Part shown: positions 1 through 8,136 of the stretch, piece after piece
Layout of the letters: each line of letters starts with the position of its first letter
How positions within the stretch are numbered: position 1 is the stretch's first letter
DNA from: Thiodiazotropha sp040507035
GTDB taxonomy: Bacteria > Pseudomonadota > Gammaproteobacteria > Chromatiales > Chromatiaceae
Reading direction: 5' to 3'
Assembly (NCBI GenBank): GCA_040507035.1
Contig: JBEVVR010000035.1
Location: forward strand, 62,001-126,000
DNA length: 64,000 bases
Notes under the pieces: generated by a model
Database searches by the model: none
Told to the model about the DNA's origin: nothing
The model's input: the letters and a program-made list of their open reading frames with translations, nothing else
Position numbers and translations under genes: made by a program

Positions 1-146
1 GATCCCGTCTCGAGGAGGCCAAGCTTCTGCTTTGGCACGGAGACGCCTATCGCTATTACCAACAACGGGTACCGGGACTGATACCGAGGCCTTGGCGGTT
101 TTTGAAACAATCGGAAGTGGATCGTATCACGGGCAGTCACGGCTAA
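1..146 (+). CDS. Isoprenylcysteine carboxyl methyltransferase-like protein, C-terminal fragment
   Basis: This is the last 47 codons of a gene that begins before the window; reading starts at base 3 and stops at TAA 144-146. The translation contains EEAKLLLWHGDAYRYY and then QQRVPGLIPRPW. This is the usual ending of small membrane methyltransferases of the ICMT/PEMT type, where an acidic helix and a Y-x3-RVP-x-LIP motif follow the SAM-binding loops. The frame is much more protein-like than the other two frames of the same stretch. It runs towards the minus-strand gene at 186-1076. Substrate cannot be told from the tail alone. Confidence 0.6.
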   Translation, partial: SRLEEAKLLLWHGDAYRYYQQRVPGLIPRPWRFLKQSEVDRITGSHG

Positions 147-185
147 ATGCCATCCCTGGCATTCACAGGCTATCCCAGTCGTCCG

Positions 186-1076
186 TTACTGGTTGGGATC
201 CCAAAAGTTTGATGGTGCATAAGGTGCTGGAGCATTTCCATAACCATACCCGGGACCATAGCCATAGCCCGGCCCATAGCCATATTCGGCTCCATAGCCG
301 GGAGCCATACCCGGATTGAATTCATTCTGCTGCATGCCGCAGCCATAACCTTCCATGGCACACCCCTGTCCCATGCCGCGTCGATGCATGCCACGCATAT
401 GACGCCGATGCATGGCATGGCATGCTGCCTTCTCCTCCTCACTCATCCCCTCGATGACCTTCTGATGCTTGGCCCACTCTTCATCCATCGCCTGCTGACG
501 CGCCACCCAAGGTGGGGGCTCCGGCTTCTCCATCCCCTGCTTCTGTGCGCGGTTTTGCATCTCCTGGTAGCGCTGCTGGCGATAGGCATCACGCTCCTCC
601 TGAGACATCGACATCATCTGTTGCCGTTGCTCCATGCGTTGTTCCATGTTCGGGTACATCGATTTGCCCGGCTGATTCAACCAAGGCGGCCGTTCAGGCA
701 GCATGACGCCGGCCTCTTCCGCCCTTTTCCTCAACGCCTGATACTGCTCCTCTCGAGCCTTCCAATGGTCTTTTCGACTGTCGTCTGCTGCTGCGGCCTT
801 TGAGGTTTCACCACTCGCATCATCCTTGGTGCTGGTAAGCGCTGCAGCCGTCTCCGCTTCCGCTACAGACTTCTCAGTTGGTGCGATTGCCGCAGCGGGG
901 CCGACGGCTACCCCTGTCGCTTCCTCCACGGAAGGCGTCGCGACATCCTGCTCTCTTGTCATCTCCTCCGGGGCCTCAGCCTGCGCCTGGGTGGTGTGCT
1001 CTGTCTCTTCCGCCGATAGCGGTAGACTGAGTGGTAAAACCAAGACGATGCTCAGGGTAAGCGCTCTGTTGTACAT
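186..1076 (-). CDS. Secreted Met/His/Cys- and Gly-Tyr-rich protein, unknown function
   Basis: A 296-residue protein with a signal peptide (cleavage probably after LSA, about residue 22). An Ala/Glu/Thr-rich linker reaches about residue 100. Two copies of a unit of the form Y-x(4)-RA-x(2)-G-x(3)-P-E-x-PPW follow (Y112-W132 and Y170-W190, 58 residues apart). A Met/His/Cys-rich patch lies at about 219-248 (HAMHRRHMRGMHRRGM), and the protein ends in GYG/GPGY repeats (about 260-280). A GGAGG Shine-Dalgarno lies 9 nt before the ATG. The composition fits an exported metal-binding or surface protein. I do not recognise the family, so function is open. It is a monocistronic gene convergent with the fragment at 1-146. 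Confidence 0.75.
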   Translation of the reverse strand: MYNRALTLSIVLVLPLSLPLSAEETEHTTQAQAEAPEEMTREQDVATPSVEEATGVAVGPAAAIAPTEKSVAEAETAAALTSTKDDASGETSKAAAADDSRKDHWKAREEQYQALRKRAEEAGVMLPERPPWLNQPGKSMYPNMEQRMEQRQQMMSMSQEERDAYRQQRYQEMQNRAQKQGMEKPEPPPWVARQQAMDEEWAKHQKVIEGMSEEEKAACHAMHRRHMRGMHRRGMGQGCAMEGYGCGMQQNEFNPGMAPGYGAEYGYGPGYGYGPGYGYGNAPAPYAPSNFWDPNQ

Positions 1077-1153
1077 GCTCGATATCCTCCATTGGTCCTG
1101 ACAGACACTGATTTTTTGTTGTAAAGCGTAATCCGCATCGTATGCGAATGGGT

Positions 1154-1783
1154 CTATTCTGCAGCCTTGGGTTGTGCTTGCTCACTATTCTTGTTCTTCG
1201 CCTTGAGGGATGCAACCTTCTGCGCCAATTCCGCGAGTAATCCCTCCATCCCCTTGCTCTTCACCAGATTGCGGAAAGAGGTACGGTAGTTGCTGACCAG
1301 GCTGACCCCATCCACGGTAACGTCGTAAGCGTACCAGTCATCATTACGAAAACGCATCTTGTAGCTAACCGCCAGCTCCTTGTTTGCGGCCACGATAAAA
1401 GTCTGCACATTCGCCAGTTTGCCTTTGGTTCGTTCCCGGCCCATGCGCACGGTTTGGTCACTGTAACTGTCGACGGCAGAGAAGTAGGTCTGCTCCAGCA
1501 GTTCTCGAAAGAGGGTGATGAACTGTTCCCGCTGGGGTTTACTCGCGGTGCGCCAACTGGCAGCGAGAATAACTTGGGACATCGATTCATAATCGAATCG
1601 CTTGCGCACAATCTCTTTCACCTGGTCACGGCGATCCTGCTTGCCCAAGGATTGATCCTTGAGCACAGTCATCACCTGGTCCACAGTCTCTTTGATCCGC
1701 GCGGAAGGGGTGACATTGGCTGCCGCTGTAACATTAAAGGCAAAGAGTAATACGAATAGAAACGTGGTTGCTAATCTGATCAT
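1154..1783 (-). CDS. mlaC: MlaC/Ttg2D family phospholipid-binding periplasmic protein
   Basis: A 209-residue protein with a signal peptide (about 1-21) and the MlaC fold signature: an RIKETVDQVMTVLKD-like N-terminal helix, RFDYESMSQVILAASWR, an FRELLEQTYFSAV helix and the C-terminal VDGVSLVSNYRTSF strand segment. MlaC carries phospholipids between the outer-membrane MlaA complex and the inner-membrane MlaFEDB transporter. Here it stands alone, without mlaFED, and ends in a Lys/Gln/Ala-rich tail. Start supported by GGGAG upstream of the ATG. The lone position leaves it open whether it serves Mla or a related system such as hopanoid or toluene-tolerance export. Confidence 0.9.
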   Translation of the reverse strand: MIRLATTFLFVLLFAFNVTAAANVTPSARIKETVDQVMTVLKDQSLGKQDRRDQVKEIVRKRFDYESMSQVILAASWRTASKPQREQFITLFRELLEQTYFSAVDSYSDQTVRMGRERTKGKLANVQTFIVAANKELAVSYKMRFRNDDWYAYDVTVDGVSLVSNYRTSFRNLVKSKGMEGLLAELAQKVASLKAKNKNSEQAQPKAAE

Positions 1784-2100
1784 GACTCCCTATTCCCCAT
1801 AATCCAGTCTGATAGTGTGACAATTTAAAGGCGGAAAGGTGCTTGTAACTTATCACTCGGAGTTCAATTCGATTGAGCTCTTGATGGTTCAATCCAGATA
1901 TCCGAAACCACCCATCTAAAACCAATGGCAAGACTAATACCGGCCTTAGTCAAAATCAATTAATATATTGATTTACAGTGTAATTTAATGCGCCAGCGCA
2001 ATAAAAACCGATATATCAGGGACCACCACTGCGGGGCTAATTCTAACCCAATAGTGGAGTGATCGGGTACTCAATTAAGGGTGTTCTTTTTCAATATTGC
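1784..2100. other. Intergenic region without recognised gene
   Basis: This AT-rich stretch of about 317 bp separates mlaC from the sensor gene upstream of it on the same strand. It presumably carries the mlaC promoter. No open frame of convincing composition, no strong hairpin with a U-tract and no repeat was seen. Confidence 0.6.
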
Positions 2101-3537
2101 CTACTTTTCCGCCGGCTCTATCTCCAGGGATGATTCACCTTCACCGCTATCCAGCAAACTTCCATCTGCATTGAAATAGACATCAACATCCCAACATATC
2201 CCCACCCGTTTACCCGCATCATCGGTCTCACCTGGGACATAATGACTGTAGTCGAGTACTCTCCTTACCCTTCCGCCGGAGAGCAGAAGTCGATAGCTAA
2301 CGTGGAGTTCATCCCGGTTTTCGGTATCAAATAGCGGGGCAATCAGTTCCCTGTCCTGCTCATGCACCAGACTCAGAATCGATGCCGGATCGGGGGTGAA
2401 CGTCCCTCTTTCCTGGCCGGCAAGGGTATACATCTCATCGTCCCAATGGCAGCTTACCTCTGCAGGGTTCCAACTCCAGGAGCAGGAAGGCAGAACATCT
2501 TGCAGGAAATCAATCTGCTGACGCAGCGTCTTTGCACGAACACGGTAGCGTTTGGTTTTCTGTTTCAGATCGACCAGCTTCTGCTTCAGCAGATTCTCCC
2601 GACGCCGCAGGCGTGAGATTGAACGCTTCGTCTTGCTGCGGTGGTGGGCCAAGGCCTTTTTCGAATGTTTCCTCACTGCCCAGCCAAGAAGCAGACTCCA
2701 CAGCAGAAAAAACACGCCCCACAGGGTATAAGTAAGTGCATTTGAGTTCTCTTTCACAGGTGCCTCGATACCCTGCCAGTTATACCAGATATCGCGCATA
2801 TCCTCATTGCTGAGTCGGTCCAGACCCTTTTGCAACAGGCTCTGCAATACCGGCTGTGAGTAGAGTGTCGCCAAAGCCACATCCACCGTCATATCGAGGC
2901 TCATCATCTCTTTCAGTTTGCTAAATTGGGGGGATGTTGCGACCAGGTGATCGACACTAGCGGTGTCACCCAGATAGGCCTGCGCCCTGTCGTTCAGCAC
3001 CGCCCGTAGTGCTTGCTCCAGGTCATTGAAGGCCATGATATTCAGGGAGGGCAGTATATGGGGTATACCATCCTCCCAGACACTCCCTGCAACTACGGAC
3101 ACCTCCAGGCCATCGAGGGCGGTGAGCCCTTCATCCGTGACTCCCCCGATAGCGAAAAGGGCCGCGGGGAGACTGAGATAGGGCCGAGTGCAGTGAATAT
3201 CAGCAGGTGCCATTTCACTCTGCACCATGGCACCGATAACATCCACTTCACCGCCTCGCAGTGCCGCAAACAGGGAGTGTTGATCATCAAAATGAACAAT
3301 CTTTAATTGCAAGCTCAGCTTATCAGCCAAGGAGCTGAGGTAATCAGCCACCAAGCCCTTCGATTGTGAACCATCAAAATAGAGGATAGGGGGTGTCATT
3401 TCGACGACACCTACCCTCAAATCCTGATGATCTGCTAGCCATCCCTTTTCAGCAGGGTTGAATCGTGCGACCTGTGTCGCCGCCTGGGTAACCAGCGTTA
3501 TTCCCAGTAGGCAGAGGCCGAGCAATCGATACAACAT
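2101..3537 (-). CDS. Membrane sensor: periplasmic substrate-binding domain, TM, coiled coil, PAS-like domain, no output domain
   Basis: A 478-residue protein. Signal peptide about 1-19. A family-3 solute-binding domain (about 35-255) starts with LRVGVVEMTPPILYF and has GGEVDVIGAMVQSE, like the sensor modules of BvgS-type kinases and some diguanylate cyclases. One transmembrane helix lies at about 269-290, followed by a very basic helix (about 292-345, many K/R, coiled-coil-like) and a PAS_3-type fold (about 350-455: SWSWNP...WDDEMYTL...VHEQDRELI...YRLL). The protein then stops in an acidic tail: no kinase, GGDEF, EAL or MCP domain is present. It may signal through a partner. The ATG lacks a clear Shine-Dalgarno. 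Confidence 0.8.
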   Translation of the reverse strand: MLYRLLGLCLLGITLVTQAATQVARFNPAEKGWLADHQDLRVGVVEMTPPILYFDGSQSKGLVADYLSSLADKLSLQLKIVHFDDQHSLFAALRGGEVDVIGAMVQSEMAPADIHCTRPYLSLPAALFAIGGVTDEGLTALDGLEVSVVAGSVWEDGIPHILPSLNIMAFNDLEQALRAVLNDRAQAYLGDTASVDHLVATSPQFSKLKEMMSLDMTVDVALATLYSQPVLQSLLQKGLDRLSNEDMRDIWYNWQGIEAPVKENSNALTYTLWGVFFLLWSLLLGWAVRKHSKKALAHHRSKTKRSISRLRRRENLLKQKLVDLKQKTKRYRVRAKTLRQQIDFLQDVLPSCSWSWNPAEVSCHWDDEMYTLAGQERGTFTPDPASILSLVHEQDRELIAPLFDTENRDELHVSYRLLLSGGRVRRVLDYSHYVPGETDDAGKRVGICWDVDVYFNADGSLLDSGEGESSLEIEPAEK

Positions 3538-3637
3538 CTATGCATTACCCCGATGCTTTCGCCATGAAACTCAATTATTATACCTTAAGCCGTTCTAAAG
3601 ACACGATTTTGTAACATTTTAGATTACGGAGTGACTG

Positions 3638-4210
3638 TTGCCTGGTAGATTCAATATACACCCACACCACCTAAGACAAGCCGCACTGTTGGTCAATGGT
3701 GGAGGTATAATCGCCTACCCCACCGAGGCTGTATATGGCTTGGGGTGTCACCCCCTGAATCCGCAAGCAGTCACCAGGCTGCTGGCATTGAAACAGCGGC
3801 CAATGGATAAGGGGTTGATCCTGATCGCCGACAGTGTAGCCTCCCTGCGACCCTATATTGGCGATCTCTCCGATCCCAGCATGAGGCCGGTAGTGAAGAG
3901 CTGGCCAGGTGCGGCAACCTGGCTGATCCCTGCCGCGCCGAATGTACCCTACTGGTTGACCGGGGAGCACTCCACCCTGGCGGTTCGGGTCACCGACCAC
4001 CCTATCGCGGCCGCCCTGTGCCGTGCTTCGGGGACCCCGTTGGTATCGACCAGCGCCAATCTCAGCGGCCGTCCGCCGGCACGTAACCCACTGCAGGTTC
4101 GATTGCGCTGCGGTCCAGAGGTTGATCTGATATTGCATGGAGGGACTGGCGGGCTGAAACGGCCCACGCCCATCCGCGACGCCCTGAGCGGGCAGGTGAT
4201 TCGGGCATAA
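3638..4210 (+). CDS. tsaC: L-threonylcarbamoyladenylate synthase (TsaC/YrdC type)
   Basis: A 190-residue single-domain YrdC/Sua5 protein. It makes threonylcarbamoyl-AMP from threonine, bicarbonate and ATP, the first step of t6A37 tRNA modification. The signature IIAYPTEAVYGLGC, the KQRPMDKGLILI loop and the late STSANLSG motif are all intact. Length fits TsaC rather than the longer Sua5. The start is TTG at 3638, preceded by GGAG about 6 nt upstream; the GTG at 3631 runs into a stop at once. It is a single gene between two minus-strand units. Confidence 0.95.
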   Translation: MPGRFNIHPHHLRQAALLVNGGGIIAYPTEAVYGLGCHPLNPQAVTRLLALKQRPMDKGLILIADSVASLRPYIGDLSDPSMRPVVKSWPGAATWLIPAAPNVPYWLTGEHSTLAVRVTDHPIAAALCRASGTPLVSTSANLSGRPPARNPLQVRLRCGPEVDLILHGGTGGLKRPTPIRDALSGQVIRA

Positions 4211-4237
4211 AAAAAGACCCACCCGGGGAAGGGTGGG
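4209..4237 (-). terminator. Intrinsic terminator of the thioredoxin transcript
   Basis: A perfect 7-bp stem CCCACCC/GGGTGGG (4218-4224 with 4231-4237) with a 6-nt loop. Read on the minus strand it is followed by TCTTTTTTT (4215-4209), the classical rho-independent layout. On the plus strand the hairpin is not followed by a T-run. It therefore fits the thioredoxin gene at 4467-4847, about 230 nt after its stop, and overlaps the stop codon of tsaC. Confidence 0.75.
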
Positions 4238-4466
4238 CTTAAAGCGCTATATTTCAGCGCCGGAGGAGGATCGAAACCATTAATGCCATTACCCCCTATG
4301 GCGGCGGCAAAAGGCAAAACTTGAGGGCTTTTTAAAGGAATCATCGGGGGAGCATAAAAAAATCAATAACTATATGATTTAATTATTATTCTCACATGAC
4401 ACACATAATCGATGGTGGCGTCAACCAGTTGTTGAGAAGTAAAATCATAACGAAAAATCGCTGAAA

Positions 4467-4847
4467 TCAGCTCCGCTGCGCCGCGGCCAGATAATCACCC
4501 AGATGATCCTCGACCCAGGCCCTTACCCAATGGGTGGCCCTGGAACCATGAAAACGTCCACGCTCCTCTCCGCCGACAAAGAGAACCACGGTGGGAAATC
4601 CACGCAACCGATAGTGGCCGGCCAGGCGCATATTGTCATCGACCTCCACCTTGGCCAATACCACCAGCCCCTGCAACTCCTCTGTCACCCTCTCCAACGC
4701 AGGCGCCAGGGAGATGCAGGGAGCACACCACTGCGCCCAAAAATCGACCATAACCGGCTGCTGATGTGAGGCCTGAAGTACCTTTTCTTCAAAGCTGGCC
4801 TCTGTAACGTCGTAGACATGGGGCAAATCACGTTTATTTTGGCTCAT
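4467..4847 (-). CDS. Thioredoxin-like protein (WCAPC)
   Basis: A 126-residue thioredoxin-fold protein with PVMVDFWAQWCAPC (redox CxxC motif), the cis-proline segment RGFPTVVLF and the usual length plus about 15 residues at the N-terminus. It has no signal peptide, so it acts in the cytoplasm as a general disulfide reductase or specialised partner. The active site is WCAPC rather than the classical WCGPC, as in some secondary thioredoxins. GAGGGAG precedes the ATG. It is divergent from hemB across about 90 bp (4848-4937), which must hold both promoters. Confidence 0.9.
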   Translation of the reverse strand: MSQNKRDLPHVYDVTEASFEEKVLQASHQQPVMVDFWAQWCAPCISLAPALERVTEELQGLVVLAKVEVDDNMRLAGHYRLRGFPTVVLFVGGEERGRFHGSRATHWVRAWVEDHLGDYLAAAQRS

Positions 4848-4937
4848 AACTCCCTCGTTAACGGCCTGGTGAGTGGTTCAGGGCGTGCATGATAGGTTAT
4901 CTTAAGGGTTTGGCCCAAACGGATAGAGTAAAGAGCT

Positions 4938-5945
4938 ATGCCCAGCAACAGCGATCGAGCCCCCTTTCCCACCACCCGTATGCGACGCATGCGGCGTGAC
5001 GACTTCTCTCGCCGAATGATGCGGGAGACCCTGCTTACCCCGGCCGACTTTATCTATCCGCTCTTCGTGCTTGAGGGTGAAGGGGCAAGGGAGGCGGTAC
5101 CCTCGATGCCCGGGGTCGAGCGTATGAGTATCGATCTGCTGCTTGAAGAGGCGAAACATATCGCGGATTTGGGTATTCCTGCGATTGCGCTTTTCCCCGT
5201 CACACCCCTGGCGGTGAAGAGCGAGGATGCAAAGGAGGCCTATAACCCTGACGGATTGGCACAACGGGCGGTGAGGGCGATCAAAGAGTCGCTACCAGCT
5301 CTCGGCGTGATCACCGATGTGGCCCTCGATCCCTTTACCACCCACGGCCAGGACGGCCTGATCGACGCCAGCGGTTATGTGATGAATGACGAGACCAAGG
5401 AGGTGCTGGTCAGGCAGGCCCTCTCCCATGCGGAGGCCGGCGCCGATATCGTGGCCCCATCAGACATGATGGATGGACGCATCGGTGCGATTCGGGATGC
5501 CCTGGAGAGGGACGGCCACATCCATACTCGAATCCTCTCCTATGCCGCTAAATACGCCTCCAGCTTCTATGGCCCGTTCCGCGACGCTGTCGGCTCGGCG
5601 GCCAATCTCGGTGGTGGCAACAAGTATAGCTATCAGATGGATCCGGCAAACAGCGATGAGGCCCTGCATGAAGTGGCCATCGATCTGCAGGAAGGGGCCG
5701 ACATGGTGATGGTAAAACCCGGTATGCCCTATCTGGACATAGTGCGGCGGGTGAAAGAGCAGTTCCAGGTGCCCACCTTCGCCTATCAGGTGAGCGGCGA
5801 GTATGCGATGCTGAAAGCGGCATCAGAAAACGGATGGCTCGATGAGCAGGCGGTGGTGATGGAGTCTCTGCTATGTATCAAACGGGCGGGGTGTGATGGC
5901 ATCCTGACCTATTTTGCCAAGCAGGCGGCGGAGTGGATGCGATGA
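4938..5945 (+). CDS. hemB: Delta-aminolevulinic acid dehydratase (porphobilinogen synthase)
   Basis: A 335-residue enzyme that condenses two 5-aminolevulinate molecules to porphobilinogen in tetrapyrrole synthesis. The Schiff-base lysines are visible as K205 (SYAAKYASSFYGPF) and K260 (VMVKPGMPYLD). The metal-site segment reads DVALDPFTTHGQDG: aspartates stand where zinc-type enzymes have cysteines. This is the magnesium-dependent, zinc-independent type known from Pseudomonas. aroE follows after 6 nt, so the two are probably co-transcribed. This pathway also supplies the heme for the c-type sensor kinase at 15722-17590. Confidence 0.97.
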   Translation: MPSNSDRAPFPTTRMRRMRRDDFSRRMMRETLLTPADFIYPLFVLEGEGAREAVPSMPGVERMSIDLLLEEAKHIADLGIPAIALFPVTPLAVKSEDAKEAYNPDGLAQRAVRAIKESLPALGVITDVALDPFTTHGQDGLIDASGYVMNDETKEVLVRQALSHAEAGADIVAPSDMMDGRIGAIRDALERDGHIHTRILSYAAKYASSFYGPFRDAVGSAANLGGGNKYSYQMDPANSDEALHEVAIDLQEGADMVMVKPGMPYLDIVRRVKEQFQVPTFAYQVSGEYAMLKAASENGWLDEQAVVMESLLCIKRAGCDGILTYFAKQAAEWMR

Positions 5946-5951
5946 GTTGTG

Positions 5952-6764
5952 ATGGATAAATACGCCGTAATCGGAAACCCCATCGAGCACAGCAAATCCC
6001 CGGAAATTCACCAGATGTTCGCGGAACAGACCGGTGAGCCCGTTGAGTATGGCCGTATCCTGGGCAGCCTCGATGATTTTGCAGGGGACGTACGGCGTTT
6101 TCTCGCCGAGGATGGTCAGGGTCTAAATGTCACCGTGCCTTTCAAGGAACAGGCATGGCGCTTGGCGGACGAACTGAGCCCGAAGGCGCATACGGCGGGT
6201 GCGGTGAATACCCTCATACGCTTGGATGAGAGCCGACTGCGGGGAGACAACACGGATGGCGTCGGCCTGGTGAGGGACCTCACGGTAAACCAGGGATTTC
6301 GCCTGCAGGGTAAACGGATTCTGATGCTCGGCGCCGGTGGCGCGGTGCGCGGTGTCATCCGTCCGCTGCTGGAGCAGGACCCGAAGCGGGTGATCATCGC
6401 CAACCGTACCGCCAGCAAGGCCTACTCCCTGGCCAACGGTGTCGCCGTCCATGGACAGGTTGCCGGTTGCGGCCTGGATGAATTGGAGGGGATGCAGTTT
6501 GAGCTCATCATCAACGGCACTGCCGCCGGTCTCGATGGCGGGGTAGCGTCGATTCCCGATACTGTGCTGGCCAAAGGCGGTTGGTGCTACGACATGCTAT
6601 ACAGCAACCGTTCCACGCCTTTTCAGGAGTGGGGTTACCAACACCGTGCGGCGCGTTCCCTGGATGGCCTGGGCATGCTGGTGGAACAGGCCGCCGAGTC
6701 GTTTCGGCTATGGCGGGGCATCTTGCCGGAGACCTCCCCTGTTATCACCATGCTGCGTGGCTAG
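5952..6764 (+). CDS. aroE: Shikimate dehydrogenase (NADP+)
   Basis: A 270-residue enzyme of aromatic amino acid synthesis that reduces 3-dehydroshikimate to shikimate. Motifs: substrate-binding NPIEHSKSPEIH, catalytic lysine in NVTVPFKEQAW, GDNTDGVGL, the dinucleotide loop GAGGAVRG and NRTASKA, typical for NADP(H). I take ATG 5952; a GTG immediately before it (5949) could add one residue. It lies 6 nt behind hemB and ends facing the gamma-carbonic anhydrase gene. Confidence 0.96.
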   Translation: MDKYAVIGNPIEHSKSPEIHQMFAEQTGEPVEYGRILGSLDDFAGDVRRFLAEDGQGLNVTVPFKEQAWRLADELSPKAHTAGAVNTLIRLDESRLRGDNTDGVGLVRDLTVNQGFRLQGKRILMLGAGGAVRGVIRPLLEQDPKRVIIANRTASKAYSLANGVAVHGQVAGCGLDELEGMQFELIINGTAAGLDGGVASIPDTVLAKGGWCYDMLYSNRSTPFQEWGYQHRAARSLDGLGMLVEQAAESFRLWRGILPETSPVITMLRG

Positions 6765-6773
6765 CCGGCCAGC

Positions 6774-7310
6774 CTAACCCTGTTGCCGATAACGCTCGGC
6801 CAACTTCACGTAGTGGTTGCTGGAGTAGGCCATTCTCTGCAACTCCTGATCGCTGAGCTTACGTACCCGGCGCACCGGCTGACCCAACCAGAGGTAGCCG
6901 CCCTGCAAGCGTTTTCCCTGGGGCACCAGGGCACCCGCCCCCAACAGGGTCGCCGGTTCCAATACCGCGCCGTCAAGAATGATCGAACCCATGCCGACAA
7001 AACAGCGGTCCGCGACCTCGCAGCCATGCAGCAGCGCCTTGTGACCTACCGTGACATCTTCGCCAACGGTCAACGGGCTGCCGCCGGGATTGTAGACACT
7101 GTCATGGGAGACATGCAGCACTGAGCCGTCCTGAATATTGCTCCGGGCACCGATGCGGATTCGCTGGATATCACCGCGTATCACGCACATGGGCCATACC
7201 GAGGCCTGGGATCCAATACTCACATCACCGATGAGAGTGGCGCTTACATCGATATAGGCATCTTCCGCAATATCCGGGTAGTGGGCTTCAAACTGACGCA
7301 ACTTTGACAT
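6774..7310 (-). CDS. Gamma-carbonic anhydrase-like protein (YrdA/PaaY family)
   Basis: A 178-residue left-handed beta-helix protein with hexapeptide repeats (IGDVSIGSQASVWP, IRIGARSNIQDGSVLHV, LTVGEDVTVGHKALLHG). The three metal-binding histidines of the gamma-CA family are present in LHVSHDS and VGHKALLHG. Such proteins are Zn/Fe carbonic anhydrases or thioesterase-like enzymes; activity varies between members and cannot be read from sequence. It is monocistronic, 9 nt from the end of aroE on the opposite strand. Confidence 0.92.
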   Translation of the reverse strand: MSKLRQFEAHYPDIAEDAYIDVSATLIGDVSIGSQASVWPMCVIRGDIQRIRIGARSNIQDGSVLHVSHDSVYNPGGSPLTVGEDVTVGHKALLHGCEVADRCFVGMGSIILDGAVLEPATLLGAGALVPQGKRLQGGYLWLGQPVRRVRKLSDQELQRMAYSSNHYVKLAERYRQQG

Positions 7311-7333
7311 GATAGAAGAGGGGCTCTGGGTTA

Positions 7334-7501
7334 GTGGAAATCGTCACCTTTGTCCCGATCGAGACACTGACCGCTATCCTGATCTATGGCGTCATGATTT
7401 ACAACAATCTGGCAGATTCATCTCCACGGCCCAGTCATGGATCGATTCGCACTCGCAACAACCCTGCGCTGTAGCAATTGTATCAGGGAGTGTATGGCTG
7501 A
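7334..7501 (+). pseudogene. Decayed lemA-like remnant
   Basis: Three segments in the right order resemble the N-terminus of LemA. ILIYGVMIYNNL lies in the frame of GTG 7334. AQSWIDSHSQQ follows in a second frame at about 7430-7463 (compare the family's VxxAWSxIDVQLKRR). NPALxQLYQGVYG is back in the first frame, broken by TAG at 7472-7474, and ends at TGA 7499. Together they match about 60 residues of a LemA start (IYNxLVRL...AWSxID...PxLVxxVKGY) with frameshifts and a stop; the rest is gone. The similarity is from memory of the family pattern, so confidence is modest. Confidence 0.4.
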
Positions 7502-7581
7502 AATCGTAAACAGGCTATTCCTTGTATTCCCGGGGAATGCGAAAATAGCATTATCGATGAATCAAGTTAACAGGTTGCCTG

Positions 7582-8121
7582 ATGCCAACAAGGAATATTT
7601 TACTCGCGCCTATGCTCGCCCTTTGCTCATTCATAGTGCAGGCGGCAAGTATCCTCGACGATGACTCCAGCGATGACCGTCAATGGCAACCCGAGAAACC
7701 CTTCGAGGAGGCAGTTACAAGCCTCCCTGATAGCATCAACATGGACGACCTGCAGGAGTTCCATGTCGGCGCCAACGACCCCCACTTTCGCTACTATATC
7801 GAACGCGGCTCGCTACAGACCGCAAGCGACAGGGTAACGCGGTTCGTTGTCGTTATCCGCTCCCATACCGGTGTGATCAACAGCTCCTACGAAGGGTTAC
7901 GCTGCGGCGAAAGGTTGTTCAAAGTCTACGCCTACGGTGGTGCCGAGAAATTCTACGCGGCGACGGATTCAGCATGGCGGGATATCCCCAAGGATGAGTC
8001 GACCGACTATCGCGCCGCGCTCTATGATGACCTGATCTGTAACCTGCTGACAGGGAAGAGCAATCAACCTGATGCCATCTTTCGCGCCATGGGCAATCAA
8101 AGTACCCTGGGTAGTGACTAA
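7582..8121 (+). CDS. CNP1-like family exported protein
   Basis: A 179-residue protein with a signal peptide (cleavage near VQAA, residue about 21). The body matches the CNP1-like pattern: FYIERGSLQTASDRVTRFVVVI-type core, SSYEGLRCGERLFKVYAYG and a conserved WRDIP segment before a basic/polar end. Family role is unknown; these are small periplasmic or lipoprotein-like proteins common in beta- and gammaproteobacteria. It lies 15 nt before the oligopeptidase gene, so the two may share a transcript. Confidence 0.75.
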   Translation: MPTRNILLAPMLALCSFIVQAASILDDDSSDDRQWQPEKPFEEAVTSLPDSINMDDLQEFHVGANDPHFRYYIERGSLQTASDRVTRFVVVIRSHTGVINSSYEGLRCGERLFKVYAYGGAEKFYAATDSAWRDIPKDESTDYRAALYDDLICNLLTGKSNQPDAIFRAMGNQSTLGSD

Positions 8122-8136
8122 TAGGGAGTTCGATTT

